From: CAZDQL01 sp964507325 | Lineage (GTDB): Bacteria; Planctomycetota; UBA1135; GCA-002686595 | Length of the DNA: 64,000 nt | Assembly (NCBI GenBank): GCA_964507325.1 | Contig: CAZDQL010000008.1 | Span: 46,358 to 110,357 of the forward strand | Direction: 5' to 3' | Shown here: piece by piece, positions 14,046 to 23,202 of the stretch | Position numbering within the stretch: position 1 is the first letter of the stretch | Layout of the letters: every line of letters starts with the position of its first letter | The notes under the pieces: model-generated | What the model was told of the DNA's origin: nothing | Seen by the model: the letters and a program-made list of their open reading frames with translations, nothing else | The model's database searches: none | Made by a program: the position numbers and the translations under genes

Positions 14046-16624
14046 TGCGCCACGAGGGGGGGGCGACTGGCTGGGGTGAGCCCAGCGTGAGACCGGCGGG
14101 GGCATTCGTCATCATCGGAGGAGTGCTGCTCGCCGTCTGCGGCAAGGCCACCCACATCGCGCTCTGCGCGCAGGGGTGCCAACCCCAGCCGCTGCGCGAG
14201 GAAGCCGCCCCCTGGCCCTCGTTCGAGATCACCGACTGCAGCGGTCGGCCGCTGGCGCTCTCGGTGGAGTGCTTCGACCTGACCGCCTCGCCTCGCTCTC
14301 TTTGGCGCTCGCACACCCCCGACCACATGGCGAACCGCATCGCCGAACTGCTCGGCGATCGCTCCGGGGTCGAGGTGCTGGAACGCCTCCTGCCGGAGCC
14401 TCCCGCCGGCGAGCCGCTGGGGCTGGTGCGCGTCCAAGAGCCGCGCCTCTTGCGCTTCGATCGCGAGGCCGCCCGCGCGGTGGACCACTGGATCCAAGAG
14501 GGGGCCCCCGAGGGGGGGCGCGAGGGGGAGGGGCCCCTGGAGGGATTCTGGCTGTGCCCGCTCGACGGGGACACCTGGACCCTGGAGTGGGCGCCCGCCT
14601 TGGCCCTCTCCCAGGAGGCGCGCGTCACGCACCTGGGCGAGGACGCCGAGCATCGCCCGGACCGCTGGACCCTGCGCCTCCTGGCCGATCTCTCTCACCT
14701 GGTCATCGCGGCCCACCGCGAGGGTTTGCCGCAGGAGCTCGAGGAAGCGCTCGCCCCGCTCACCGCCCGCGAGCGCCGCGCCGCCCTGCGCGACGCCCTC
14801 TGGGCGGAGCTCCTGCCCAGCACCTTCCGCGTCGTCGAGCGCAAGGTCGGCCCGGTGGTCGCCCACACCCTGCACGAGCTCCTGATCGAGGAGGCGGTCT
14901 CCCCCTGGCAGCTCCAGCTCGTGCAGCAACTCGATCGACGCCACCCGACGCGTCCCGCCGGGACGCCGCTCACCCTCCCGCAGGTCGGATCGGATGGGGA
15001 GCTCGAGGTCGACCCCGCCCCCGTCGCCCGCGACGACGCCTTCGCGATCCTGGGGCACTGGGGCGTGCTCGGCCGCGAGGACGCCGAGGAGCGCGCGCGC
15101 TGCGAACGCGACCGCGAACCGGGGCTGCTCGATTGGACGGCGCCCGGCGATCCGGTGGAGGAGCGCACCTGGGAGTTGGAGACCCAGTGGCGGCCGTGGA
15201 GCGGGGTGGAGCTCCTGTGCCACACCGAGATCGCATCGCGACGCTGGAAGGAGCGCCTGCACGAGGGCGCGCGCAGCTACACGCGTCGCCCGCGCAGTCT
15301 CGCGCGCGATCGCCGTCACCGCTGGGCCGACCGGCGCGTGCCCGACTACTTCCAAGGCTCGCGCGACGGACTCGACGTGCCGCGCTGCGAGACCACCCTG
15401 GACGCCGAGCTGCAGGAGTTCCTGCACACCGAGCTCCTGGCCGATCTCGACCGCTTCAAGGCCGCCGTCGCCCAGGGGATCGTCGTCGACGTCGCGAGCG
15501 GCGACGTGCTGGCGGTCGACGGCGTCTACGGCTACGACATCAGCGGCTTCGCGCCGATCCGCCACGCCTTCACCCCCGGCTCCACGATGAAGGCCGTGGT
15601 CATGGCAGTGTCTCTCGACCACGGCAGCGTGACGCCGGAGACGGTCTTCCCCACCTACTCGCCGAACGGCATCGTGGTGCGCGAGGGGCACGCCAGTCAC
15701 CGCATCCGCGAAGCCCTGGGCGCGCCCGAGGAGAGCCACCTGACCGCGGCCGAGGGCCTGGCCCACTCGGTCAACGCGATCCTGGTGCAGGTCGGGCTGA
15801 CGGTGCCGGCGCCGATCCTGCGCAGCCAGCTCGCGGCCCTGGGGTACCAGACGCGCCCCGGCGTGGGGCTGGGGCCGGAGGCGCTCGGCCACCTCCCCCC
15901 GCTGAGGCGCGGCACCTGGAGCAAGCCCTACGCCCACGCGGCGGTCTCCTTCGGCCACGAGATCTCGGTCAGCCTGTGGCAGCACGCCCAGGCCCTGGCG
16001 ACGATCGCCCGCGGGGGCCTGTTCCGTCCCCTGCGCCTCCTACGCGCGGTCGAGCAAGGCGACGGGCGCTGGGAGCTCGAGGTGGGGGAGGGGCGGCGCG
16101 TGCTCTCCGAGCGCGCCTGCCTCCAGGTGCGGGAGATGATGGCCTTCGCCGCCCGCGAGGGGACCGGAGAGGACCTCGCTTCGCCGGAGCACTGCCCCGA
16201 GTTCGACTACGTCGGCACCAAGACCGGCACCACCGAGAAGGTCGAGAGCGAGGTCAGCCTGCACGTGGAGTGGCCGCGGCAGAGCGAGCTGCGCGCCGCC
16301 GGCATTCCCTGGTCGCTCGAGGAGTACAAGGCGCTCATCGGCAAGCGCAACAACCTCGGCCGACGGCGCACCTGCTACACGAGCTCGATGTGCGCCGTGG
16401 GTCGCGTGGGTGAGCGGGAGCTCCTGGTGTTGGTGGTGGTGGACGAGCCGCGCTCCAAGCTCAAGTTCGGCTCCGACGTGGCGGGCCCGACGGCGATGCG
16501 ACTGCTGCGCCGCGCCCACGGCCTCTGCGCCGTCCACGACGCCGAGCCCGCGCCGCCCACTCCCCTGACCGCCTCCGCCTTCAACGCGGACGACCTGCCC
16601 TGGGCGCGGGAGGGGCTGCGATGA
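14045..16624 (+). CDS. ftsI: Division-specific peptidoglycan transpeptidase (PBP3/FtsI-like)
   Basis: A class B penicillin-binding protein that cross-links septal peptidoglycan. The N-terminus has one membrane anchor (PAGAFVIIGGVLLAVCGKAT) preceding the dimerisation domain. The transpeptidase motifs are intact: Ser513-Thr-Met-Lys516 (in TPGSTMKAVV), Ser575-Val-Asn577 (LAHSVNAIL) and Lys726-Thr-Gly728 (KTGTTEK). At 859 residues it is about 250 longer than usual; the catalytic Ser is some 200 residues later than in E. coli FtsI. The extra part (about residues 100-400) is rich in Glu, Arg and Leu and contains long charged helices. Start ATG 14045 overlaps ftsL; stop overlaps murE (ATGA). Position in the cluster supports FtsI rather than another PBP. 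Confidence 0.9.
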   Translation: MRHEGGATGWGEPSVRPAGAFVIIGGVLLAVCGKATHIALCAQGCQPQPLREEAAPWPSFEITDCSGRPLALSVECFDLTASPRSLWRSHTPDHMANRIAELLGDRSGVEVLERLLPEPPAGEPLGLVRVQEPRLLRFDREAARAVDHWIQEGAPEGGREGEGPLEGFWLCPLDGDTWTLEWAPALALSQEARVTHLGEDAEHRPDRWTLRLLADLSHLVIAAHREGLPQELEEALAPLTARERRAALRDALWAELLPSTFRVVERKVGPVVAHTLHELLIEEAVSPWQLQLVQQLDRRHPTRPAGTPLTLPQVGSDGELEVDPAPVARDDAFAILGHWGVLGREDAEERARCERDREPGLLDWTAPGDPVEERTWELETQWRPWSGVELLCHTEIASRRWKERLHEGARSYTRRPRSLARDRRHRWADRRVPDYFQGSRDGLDVPRCETTLDAELQEFLHTELLADLDRFKAAVAQGIVVDVASGDVLAVDGVYGYDISGFAPIRHAFTPGSTMKAVVMAVSLDHGSVTPETVFPTYSPNGIVVREGHASHRIREALGAPEESHLTAAEGLAHSVNAILVQVGLTVPAPILRSQLAALGYQTRPGVGLGPEALGHLPPLRRGTWSKPYAHAAVSFGHEISVSLWQHAQALATIARGGLFRPLRLLRAVEQGDGRWELEVGEGRRVLSERACLQVREMMAFAAREGTGEDLASPEHCPEFDYVGTKTGTTEKVESEVSLHVEWPRQSELRAAGIPWSLEEYKALIGKRNNLGRRRTCYTSSMCAVGRVGERELLVLVVVDEPRSKLKFGSDVAGPTAMRLLRRAHGLCAVHDAEPAPPTPLTASAFNADDLPWAREGLR

Positions 16625-18135
16625 TCCCCCTCTGCGAGCTGGTCGAACGGGTCGGCGGGAGTGTCACCTGCACCGGGGACCCACCCTCGATCCGCGACGT
16701 GCAGATCGACTCCCGCCGGGTGCGGGTGGGGGACCTCTTCGCCGCGCTCCCCGGGGCCACCGACGACGGCGCGCGCTTCATCGCCGACGCCGTGGCGCGC
16801 GGGGCCGTGGCGGTGCTCACCCCCCCCGGGCGCGACCTCTTGGCCGTCAACCTGGCCATGCCGGGTCTCGACGTGTGTCACTGGACCCACGTCGATTCGC
16901 ACGGGGCCGCACGGCGCGCGGCCGTGCTGGTGCACGGCGCGCCCTCCCGGGAGCTCGAGGTGTGCGGCATCACCGGCACCAACGGCAAGACGACCACGGC
17001 CCACGTCCTGGGCCACCTGCTGGAGCGGGCCGACCTGGCGCCGGCGGTCCTGGGCACCGCCGGCCACCGCCTCTCCGGTGGGCGCTCCTTCGACGCCCTG
17101 CACACGACTCCCCCCGCTCCCGACCTGCAGCGCCTCTTGCGCCTGCACGCGGACGGGGGAGGGCGCGCGGTGGTGATGGAGGTCAGCTCCCACGCCCTCG
17201 TACAGGATCGCCTGGCCGGCGTCGACGTCGGCGTGGCGGTCTTCACCAACCTGACGCGCGAGCACCTGGACTACCACGGGGACATGCGCCGCTACGCCGC
17301 CGCCAAGGCCCGCCTCTTCGCGGGCTTGCGACCGGGGACGTGGGCGGTGCTCAACCTCGACGACGCCGCCTGCGACCTGATGCGTCGGGCGGCGCAGGAC
17401 GCGGGTGCAGGTGTGGTGACCTACAGCGCGCGGCAGGGGGCCGACCTCCAGGCCTCTCGGCTGCGTACCGACCTCGCAGGATCGCGATTCACTCTCGATG
17501 GGATGGGGATCTCCAAGACTGAGCTGCGGTTTCCCCTGCGTGGTCGGTACAACGTCGAGAACGCCTTGGCGGCGGCCGCCGCTGCGCGCCTGATGGGGGC
17601 GAGCCCGTCCACGGTTGTGGATGGGCTCGCCACCACCTCCGCCGCCCCCGGGCGGCTGGAGGCCGTACAGACGGGGGGGCGCGGCTTCGCCCTCTTCGTG
17701 GACTACGCCCACAGCCCCGACGCCCTCGAGCGCGTGCTGCGCACCCTGCGCGCCGATCTCGAGGATTCCGGGAGCGGAGGGCGACTGATCGTGGTCTTCG
17801 GCTGCGGCGGCGATCGGGACTCGGGCAAGCGCGCCGACATGGGGCGCGTGGCCTCGCGCCTGGCCGACCTGGCGATCGTCACCAGCGACAACCCGCGCGG
17901 TGAGACCCCCGAGGAGATCATCGGCGAGATCGTGCTCGGCATGGGAGCGGGCGGGACCGGCGCCCAGCGCCTGATCGAGGTGGACCGCCGCCTGGCGATC
18001 GCCAGGGCGGTGGGGCTGGCGCGCGCTGGCGACGTGCTGCTGGTGGCGGGCAAGGGGCACGAGACGGAGCAGGCGATCGGCTCCGAGCGGGTGCCCTTCG
18101 ACGACCGGGTCGTGGCCCAGGAGCTGCTCCCGTGA
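16621..18135 (+). CDS. murE: UDP-MurNAc-tripeptide synthetase MurE
   Basis: MurE adds the third amino acid to UDP-MurNAc-L-Ala-D-Glu in the cytoplasm. The 504 residues follow the family: N-terminal UDP-binding domain with 'DVQIDSRRVRVGDLFAALPG', P-loop 'GITGTNGKTTTAHVLGHLLE', 'HTTPPAPDLQRLL', 'MEVSSHALVQDRLAGVDVGVAVFTNLTREHLDYHG', the Lys of 'AAKARLFAG' that is carbamylated in Mur ligases, and a C-terminal domain with 'DYAHSPDALERVL'. 'TSDNPRGETPEEII' contains DNPR, the motif associated with meso-diaminopimelate specificity. The cell wall is therefore predicted to be DAP-type. It overlaps ftsI by four bases at the start and touches murF at the stop. Confidence 0.96.
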   Translation: MIPLCELVERVGGSVTCTGDPPSIRDVQIDSRRVRVGDLFAALPGATDDGARFIADAVARGAVAVLTPPGRDLLAVNLAMPGLDVCHWTHVDSHGAARRAAVLVHGAPSRELEVCGITGTNGKTTTAHVLGHLLERADLAPAVLGTAGHRLSGGRSFDALHTTPPAPDLQRLLRLHADGGGRAVVMEVSSHALVQDRLAGVDVGVAVFTNLTREHLDYHGDMRRYAAAKARLFAGLRPGTWAVLNLDDAACDLMRRAAQDAGAGVVTYSARQGADLQASRLRTDLAGSRFTLDGMGISKTELRFPLRGRYNVENALAAAAAARLMGASPSTVVDGLATTSAAPGRLEAVQTGGRGFALFVDYAHSPDALERVLRTLRADLEDSGSGGRLIVVFGCGGDRDSGKRADMGRVASRLADLAIVTSDNPRGETPEEIIGEIVLGMGAGGTGAQRLIEVDRRLAIARAVGLARAGDVLLVAGKGHETEQAIGSERVPFDDRVVAQELLP

Positions 18136-19598
18136 TGCCGCTCGCCTTCCACGAGGTCCTCCAGGCGACCGGCGCCGAGCTCTCGACCGGCGACGCGGGC
18201 GCTCTGGTCCACGGCCTCTCCACCGACTCGCGCACCCTGCAGCCCGGCGAGCTCTTCCTGGCCCTCTCGGGCCCCAACTTCGACGGCAACCGCTTCGCCG
18301 GCGAGGCCCTGGCGCGCGGAGCGGCGGGGCTGCTCCTTGAGCGGCGCGAGACCAGCGCCCCCCTCGACGCGGGGGAGTGCCCCGTGGCACGCATCGACGA
18401 CGGGCGCCGCGCCCTCGCGGACCTGGCGCGCTGGCACCGCCGGCGGCTCGCGATCCCGGTGATCGGAGTCACCGGCTCCTGCGGCAAGACCACCACCAAG
18501 AACGTTCTGGTGACGCTCCTCGGCGGTCTGCGGCGCGTCGTCGGCAGCCCCGCCTCCTTCAACAACGAGATCGGGGTGCCGCGCACGCTCTTGATGGCGG
18601 ACGAGGAGACCGAGCTCCTGGTGGTCGAGATGGGCACCAACGCGCCGGGGGAGATCGCCGCCCTCTGCTCGATCGCCGCGCCCACCGCCGGGATCGTCAC
18701 CAACGTCGGCGCTTCCCACCTGAGCGGTCTGCGCTCGGTGGAGGGGGTGGCGCGCGAGAAGGGCGCCCTGCCGGCCGCGGTCCCCGACGAGGGCTTCGTG
18801 GTGCTGAACGCCGACTGCCGCCACGCCCCCGATATGCGTCGTCGCACCCGCGCTTGCGTGATCACCTTCAGCATCGAGGGGGAGGGCGACCTGGACGCCA
18901 GCGGGATCTGGTTCCACGGCGGAGGCACCACCTTCACCTTGGGAGGGTCTCGTGCCCAAGGGGGGTGCGAGGTCACCCTGCCGCTCCTCGGCCAGCACAT
19001 GGTCCAGAACGTCCTGGCCGCGCTGGCGGCCTGCGTCGGGCTGGGCTTCGAGCTCGAGCAGGTGCTGCCGGCCCTGGGGCAGCTGGAGAGCGGTCGCGGT
19101 CGCATGCAACGGCGGGACGTGGCCGGGATCACCCTCTTCGACGACAGCTACAACGCCAACCCCGAGTCCGCCAAGGCGAGCGTGCGCGTGCTCGCCGGCC
19201 TGCACGGCTGGCGGCGGCGCGTCCTCGTCATGGGGGACATGCTCGAGCTCGCCGAGGCGAGCGAGGGGTTGCACCGCGACCTCGGTCGTCAGGTGGCGCG
19301 GGCAGGGATCGACCTCTTCGTGGCCGTCGGTCCGGAGGCGCGCGCCGCCGCCGAAGGGGCGCGTTCCGCGGGGTGCGCGTCGGACGGCGTCGTGCACTTC
19401 GCGAGCTTGAAGGCCGCCTTGGCCGAGGTGCCGGCGCTGCTGCGCGCAGGGGATCTGGTGCTCGTGAAGGGCAGTCGGGCGGCGCGGCTCGACCGGCTCG
19501 TCAGCACCCTCGCCGACGGCGGGGAGGACGAGGTCCAAGAACGCCCCGTGCAGACGGGGACTTCCGGGAGCGGGGGGGGATGGTTCCGGAGCTCCTGA
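18135..19598 (+). CDS. murF: UDP-MurNAc-tripeptide-D-Ala-D-Ala ligase MurF
   Basis: MurF adds the D-Ala-D-Ala dipeptide to complete the UDP-MurNAc-pentapeptide. With the ATG that overlaps the murE stop (TGATG; a GTG codon directly before is possible), it has 487 residues. It shows 'LSTDSRTLQPGELFLALSGPNFDGNRF', the P-loop 'VTGSCGKTTTKNVLVTLL', 'ASFNNEIGVPRTLL' and 'VVEMGTNAPGEIAALCSIAAPTAGIVTNVG', all typical of MurF. The C-terminal domain has 'LFDDSYNANPESAKASVRVLA' and 'RRVLVMGDMLELAEAS'. The 3' end overlaps mraY by 19 bases and the C-terminus is Gly/Ser-rich. Confidence 0.95.
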   Translation: MPLAFHEVLQATGAELSTGDAGALVHGLSTDSRTLQPGELFLALSGPNFDGNRFAGEALARGAAGLLLERRETSAPLDAGECPVARIDDGRRALADLARWHRRRLAIPVIGVTGSCGKTTTKNVLVTLLGGLRRVVGSPASFNNEIGVPRTLLMADEETELLVVEMGTNAPGEIAALCSIAAPTAGIVTNVGASHLSGLRSVEGVAREKGALPAAVPDEGFVVLNADCRHAPDMRRRTRACVITFSIEGEGDLDASGIWFHGGGTTFTLGGSRAQGGCEVTLPLLGQHMVQNVLAALAACVGLGFELEQVLPALGQLESGRGRMQRRDVAGITLFDDSYNANPESAKASVRVLAGLHGWRRRVLVMGDMLELAEASEGLHRDLGRQVARAGIDLFVAVGPEARAAAEGARSAGCASDGVVHFASLKAALAEVPALLRAGDLVLVKGSRAARLDRLVSTLADGGEDEVQERPVQTGTSGSGGGWFRSS

Positions 19599-20719
19599 AC
19601 GACCTCTGGGGGATGCAGCTCTTCGGCTACATCACCTTCCGCACCGCGATGGCGGGTCTGACCGCCTTCGCCGTGGCGTTGGCCCTCGGCGGGCCGGTGA
19701 TCGCCTGGCTGCGCCGCCACCGCGTCGGTGAGGACGTCACCAAGACCGACTCGATCGACCTGGCCAAGCTCGCCCAGCGGATGGGCAAGAAGGACACGCC
19801 CACCATGGGAGGCAGCTTCCTGGTGGTCTCCCTCTTCGCCGGCGTGCTCCTCTGGTGCCGGCTCGACAATCTGCACGTCGTCCTGGCGCTCTTCCTGACC
19901 GCGGGTCTGGCCGCGGTCGGTTTCGCGGACGACTTCAAGAAGCTCACCGATCCGCGCTCCAAGGGGCTCTCCGAGCGCTCCAAGCTGATCGGGCAGACGG
20001 CGGTCACCCTCTTTGTCGTCGGAGCGCTGGTGTGGTACGCCCGCGCCTCCGATCGCTTCTCGCTGCTGACGATCTACCCCCCCTTCTTCAAGGAGGCCGC
20101 CATCTCCCTCGCCACGGGGCTCTTGCCCCTGGTGTTCATGGGCTTCGCCTGGGTGGTGGTCGTCGGCACCTCCAACGCGGCCAACATCACCGACGGTCTG
20201 GACGGCCTGGCGGCGGGCTGCATGATCATCTCCGGCCTGGCGCTCTCGGTCATGTGCTACGTCACCGGGCGTCCCGACTGGACCGCCTACCTGGCGCTCC
20301 CCTACGTCCCGGCGGCCTCGGAGATGGCGGTTCTGGGGGGGGCGCTGTGCGGCGCCTGCATGGGATTCCTGTGGTTCAACGCCTTCCCCGCCAAGGTCTT
20401 CATGGGGGACTCCGGCTCCCTTCCGATCGGGGGCCTCCTGGCCTGGATGGCGCTGATCGCCAAGCAGGGGCTGGTGCTGCCCCTGCTCGGCTTCGTCTTC
20501 TTCGCCGAGGCGGGCTCGAGCTTCCTGCAGCGCTACTACTTCAAGGCCAGCGGGGGCAAGCGCCTCTTCACCATGGCGCCGATCCACCACGGCCTGCAGG
20601 TGAAGGGGGGCATCTTCCGGCCGGGCGTCCCCTGGCACGAGACCACCGTCGTCGTGCGCGCCTGGATCGTCGCCGCGGCCTGCGCGATGGCCAGCCTGGC
20701 TCTCATGAAGGTGCGCTGA
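19580..20719 (+). CDS. mraY: Phospho-MurNAc-pentapeptide transferase MraY
   Basis: MraY transfers phospho-MurNAc-pentapeptide to undecaprenyl phosphate, giving lipid I, in the inner membrane. The 379-residue protein starts MVPELLNDLWGMQLFGYITF. About ten membrane helices are visible. Key motifs are 'KKDTPTMGGSFLV' (substrate loop), 'FADDFKKL' (the Asp-Asp pair that binds Mg), 'SNAANITDGLDGLAAG' (NxTDGxDGLA), 'NAFPAKVFMGDSGSLPIGG' (catalytic Asp and phosphate loop) and 'FTMAPIHHGLQ' (the HHxxE/L region; here HHG-L). The gene frame stays open far upstream inside murF, but the protein starts here. ftsW begins two bases after the stop. Confidence 0.96.
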   Translation: MVPELLNDLWGMQLFGYITFRTAMAGLTAFAVALALGGPVIAWLRRHRVGEDVTKTDSIDLAKLAQRMGKKDTPTMGGSFLVVSLFAGVLLWCRLDNLHVVLALFLTAGLAAVGFADDFKKLTDPRSKGLSERSKLIGQTAVTLFVVGALVWYARASDRFSLLTIYPPFFKEAAISLATGLLPLVFMGFAWVVVVGTSNAANITDGLDGLAAGCMIISGLALSVMCYVTGRPDWTAYLALPYVPAASEMAVLGGALCGACMGFLWFNAFPAKVFMGDSGSLPIGGLLAWMALIAKQGLVLPLLGFVFFAEAGSSFLQRYYFKASGGKRLFTMAPIHHGLQVKGGIFRPGVPWHETTVVVRAWIVAAACAMASLALMKVR

Positions 20720-20721
20720 CG

Positions 20722-21900
20722 ATGGTCCACCTGAAGAGCATCGCCGCCACCCACGCTCCCCCGAGGCAGCGCATCCAGAGCGAGCCGGCGGATGCGGCGC
20801 GGGCGATCTTCTTCGTCGTGCTGGCGCTGATGGGGCTGGGTTTCCTGATGCAGGTCAGCCACGCCTCCACCACCCTGCCGCCGGAGTCCTTCCCCGGTGA
20901 GGTGGGCCGCTTGGCGCGCTTTCGGCTCCTGGGGCTGATCATCCTGCTGCTCGCCATGCGCGGGGGGCCGCGCGGGATCGAGCGGCACCTGACGTGGCTG
21001 TCCGCCCTGGTGATCGCCATGCTGATCGCCGTCTACCTGCCCTTCCTCAACATGCAGGTGAACGGCTCGCGGCGCTGGCTGGACCTGCCCGGGGTGCCCT
21101 TCTCGATCCAGCCCTCCGAGCTGGCGCGCGTGGTGGCGGTGCTGTGGGTCGCGCGACGCTGCACCCAGTTGGATGAGTGGATCGGGGACCTGCGCCGCGG
21201 GTTCCTGCCGATGCTCTGCGCCGGCCTGGCGCTCTTCGCCCTGATCCTCTTCGAGCCCGACTTCGGCGGAGCGATCCTCTTCTTCGTCTGCTTCCTCTCG
21301 ACGATGTGGGTGGGCGGGGTGCGGCGCTCCCACGTGATCGCCTCCGGCGCGGTCGGTCTGGGTGCGGTGGCGTTCTTCTCGGTCTTCTTCTCCCACGTCA
21401 AGGAGCGCATCGCCATCTGGCTGGGCAGCGCCTCGAACGACCAGGTGGCGCGCGCGTTGCAGGCGATGGCGAGCGGCGACTTCTTCGGAGTCGGCTTGAC
21501 CCACGGCGGCTTCCGCAACCAGAGCCTGCAGTACACCCAGACCGACTACGCCCTCTCGCTCGTAGGAGAGGAGCTGGGACTGGTGGGGGTCCTGATCGTC
21601 GTGGGACTCCTGTTCGCCTTCATCTACCACTCCCTGCGGCTCGTCAACACGGTGCCGGACCGCTTCTCTGCCCTGGCCGCCTTCGGGTTGCTCGTGTCGG
21701 TCGCCTTCCAGGCGATGCTGCACGTGCAGGTGGTCACCGGGCTCGCGCCCCCCAAAGGGATCAACCTGCCCCTCATCTCCGAGGGGGGCAGCTCGCTGGT
21801 CGCCTCCTGCCTGGCCGTCGGCCTCGCCCTGGGGGCCGCCCGCCGAACAACCGCGACGCACCCCCCCCGTCGAACAACCGCGGCGCACCCCCCCGGGTGA
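20722..21900 (+). CDS. ftsW: SEDS-family glycosyltransferase FtsW
   Basis: FtsW polymerises septal peptidoglycan glycan strands with its partner FtsI. The 392-residue protein shows SEDS features: 'NGSRRWLDLPGVPFSIQPSELARVV' (the extracytoplasmic loop and PSE motif), 'LILFEPDFGGAILFFVCFL' (EPDFG with catalytic Asp), 'HGGFRNQSLQYTQTDYALSLVGEELGLVG' (the QTDF/Y...GEE segment) and 'TGLAPPKGINLPLISEGGSSL' (TG..PPKG..LP..S.GGSS). About nine to ten membrane helices. The location between mraY and murG makes FtsW more likely than RodA. The C-terminal tail carries a duplicated nonapeptide (RTTATHPPR / RTTAAHPPG). Confidence 0.94.
   Translation: MVHLKSIAATHAPPRQRIQSEPADAARAIFFVVLALMGLGFLMQVSHASTTLPPESFPGEVGRLARFRLLGLIILLLAMRGGPRGIERHLTWLSALVIAMLIAVYLPFLNMQVNGSRRWLDLPGVPFSIQPSELARVVAVLWVARRCTQLDEWIGDLRRGFLPMLCAGLALFALILFEPDFGGAILFFVCFLSTMWVGGVRRSHVIASGAVGLGAVAFFSVFFSHVKERIAIWLGSASNDQVARALQAMASGDFFGVGLTHGGFRNQSLQYTQTDYALSLVGEELGLVGVLIVVGLLFAFIYHSLRLVNTVPDRFSALAAFGLLVSVAFQAMLHVQVVTGLAPPKGINLPLISEGGSSLVASCLAVGLALGAARRTTATHPPRRTTAAHPPG
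21844..21897 (+). repeat. 27-bp tandem duplication in the ftsW 3' end
   Basis: Two adjacent 27-bp units that begin CGAACAACCGCG and end in a long C run differ at very few positions. They encode the last 18-19 residues of FtsW as two nine-residue repeats. A recent slippage or duplication event is likely. The tail is cytoplasmic and probably dispensable. Confidence 0.7.
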
Positions 21901-21931
21901 CCGCGGCCACCCCATCCCCAAAGTACCTACC

Positions 21932-22966
21932 ATGCAACAGATCGAACGCGTTGGAGCGGTGGCCCTGCTCTTCCTCCTGGTGACGATCGTCGCCGTCGCC
22001 TTGTGGCAGGAGGGCAGCGGCGGTGAGGAGGTGCGCGCAGCGGAGAGCGAAGTCGCGCGCGCCGAGACGCGCAGGCAGAACCCCTCCGACGAAGGGCGCT
22101 CCCAGCGCGCCCGCGGGTCGCGCGCCGAGGGGCAGGACGCCCTGCGCTCCGTGCGCCCGCGGCAGCGCGAGCGCGCCTCGGTGCCCCTCACCGGCGGAGC
22201 CTCGAGCACTCCCGCCCGCAGCTCGGAGGGACGCCCCGGGACCGACGCGCCCGGGACTCGTCCAGGCGGGGTGCGGCTCGATCGCCCCCGGGAGCAGGCC
22301 TCCCGCCCGAACGTCGCGGCCCTGCCCAGCGGAACCTCGGAGGGGGACGATCGGTTGCAGACCCAGGGATTCCGCTCCACCTCCCCCGCGACGGGGCGTG
22401 GAGAGGCCCCCTCCACCCGCTCCGTCAAGCCCTCCCGCAAGGCCACGCCCGCGAGTGCGGCCGCCTCCGCACAGAGCGCCTCCGGGCGCGTGCGCTACGT
22501 GGTGCGCCGCGGGGACACCCTGGAGCGGATCGCGCGCCACCAGCTCGGCGACGCGCGCCGCTGGGGGGAGATCGCGGCCCTCAACGGCCTCCGGAAGCCG
22601 TACACGATCCGCGAGAAACAGACCCTGGTCCTGCCCCAGGGAGCCCATCCGGCGCCGGTGGCCGACGTGACGGCGCCCGCGACGACCCGCCCGGCGCCGC
22701 GCCCGGCGCAGTCCAGCTCCGCCGCTCGACCCTCCGGACGCACCTACGTGGTGCGCTCCGGTGACGTGCTCTCGGTGATCGCCGAGCGCGAGCTCGGGTC
22801 CTCCCGGCGCTGGCGGGAGATCGTGGACTTGAATCCGGGTCTCGATCCCATGAAGCTCCACGTGGGCGCGGAACTCGCCATTCCGGCGGGGGCCCCGCGG
22901 CAACGAGCCCCGGAGCGCACCCTCGTAGCCACCGCCGACACCGACGACGAGTACCGGGTTCGCTGA
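21932..22966 (+). CDS. Membrane-anchored protein with two LysM domains
   Basis: The 344-residue protein has an N-terminal anchor (VGAVALLFLLVTIVAVALW, residues about 7-25) and a long, low-complexity, Arg/Ser/Pro-rich spacer to about residue 185. Two LysM modules follow: 'RYVVRRGDTLERIARHQLGD' with 'WGEIAALNGL', and 'TYVVRSGDVLSVIAERELGS' with 'WREIVDLNPGL'. LysM domains bind GlcNAc in peptidoglycan. It lies inside the dcw operon between ftsW and murG, where LysM proteins are unusual. It probably links the divisome or cytoplasmic membrane to the cell wall. The small gene behind it starts two bases after the stop. No catalytic domain. Confidence 0.85.
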   Translation: MQQIERVGAVALLFLLVTIVAVALWQEGSGGEEVRAAESEVARAETRRQNPSDEGRSQRARGSRAEGQDALRSVRPRQRERASVPLTGGASSTPARSSEGRPGTDAPGTRPGGVRLDRPREQASRPNVAALPSGTSEGDDRLQTQGFRSTSPATGRGEAPSTRSVKPSRKATPASAAASAQSASGRVRYVVRRGDTLERIARHQLGDARRWGEIAALNGLRKPYTIREKQTLVLPQGAHPAPVADVTAPATTRPAPRPAQSSSAARPSGRTYVVRSGDVLSVIAERELGSSRRWREIVDLNPGLDPMKLHVGAELAIPAGAPRQRAPERTLVATADTDDEYRVR

Positions 22967-22968
22967 AG

Positions 22969-23202
22969 ATGAAGCCGCACCACCGCACCAGCCTGCTCCT
23001 CGCCTGTATCGGGATCGCCGTCCTGTACCTGCCGGAAGGCCTGCGCGTCGTCCACAGCTGGCCCGCCAGGCCCCTCCTGGCCACGCCCGCCGCGGTCGCT
23101 TCTGTCCCCGCCGACGAGGCGGAGGAGCGCTCCGTCGAGCCTCCCGCCGAGCCGGCGCCCCTGCCGCGTCCCACCGGCCCCACCTACGTCGGAGGGCAGT
23201 AG
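22969..23202 (+). CDS. Small membrane protein in the dcw cluster
   Basis: This 77-residue product is encoded between the LysM gene and murG, with 2-base spacing upstream and a 1-base overlap with the murG GTG. It has one predicted membrane or signal segment (TSLLLACIGIAVLYLPEGL, about residues 7-25) and then a Pro/Ala/Glu-rich exported tail. It has no family I recognise. Good codon use and overlap with both neighbours support a real gene. A role in division is suggested only by location. Confidence 0.65.
   Translation: MKPHHRTSLLLACIGIAVLYLPEGLRVVHSWPARPLLATPAAVASVPADEAEERSVEPPAEPAPLPRPTGPTYVGGQ

Noticed and set aside
20722..21900. RodA rather than FtsW
   Set aside because: Both are SEDS proteins, but the place between mraY and murG, next to ftsI, is the FtsW position.
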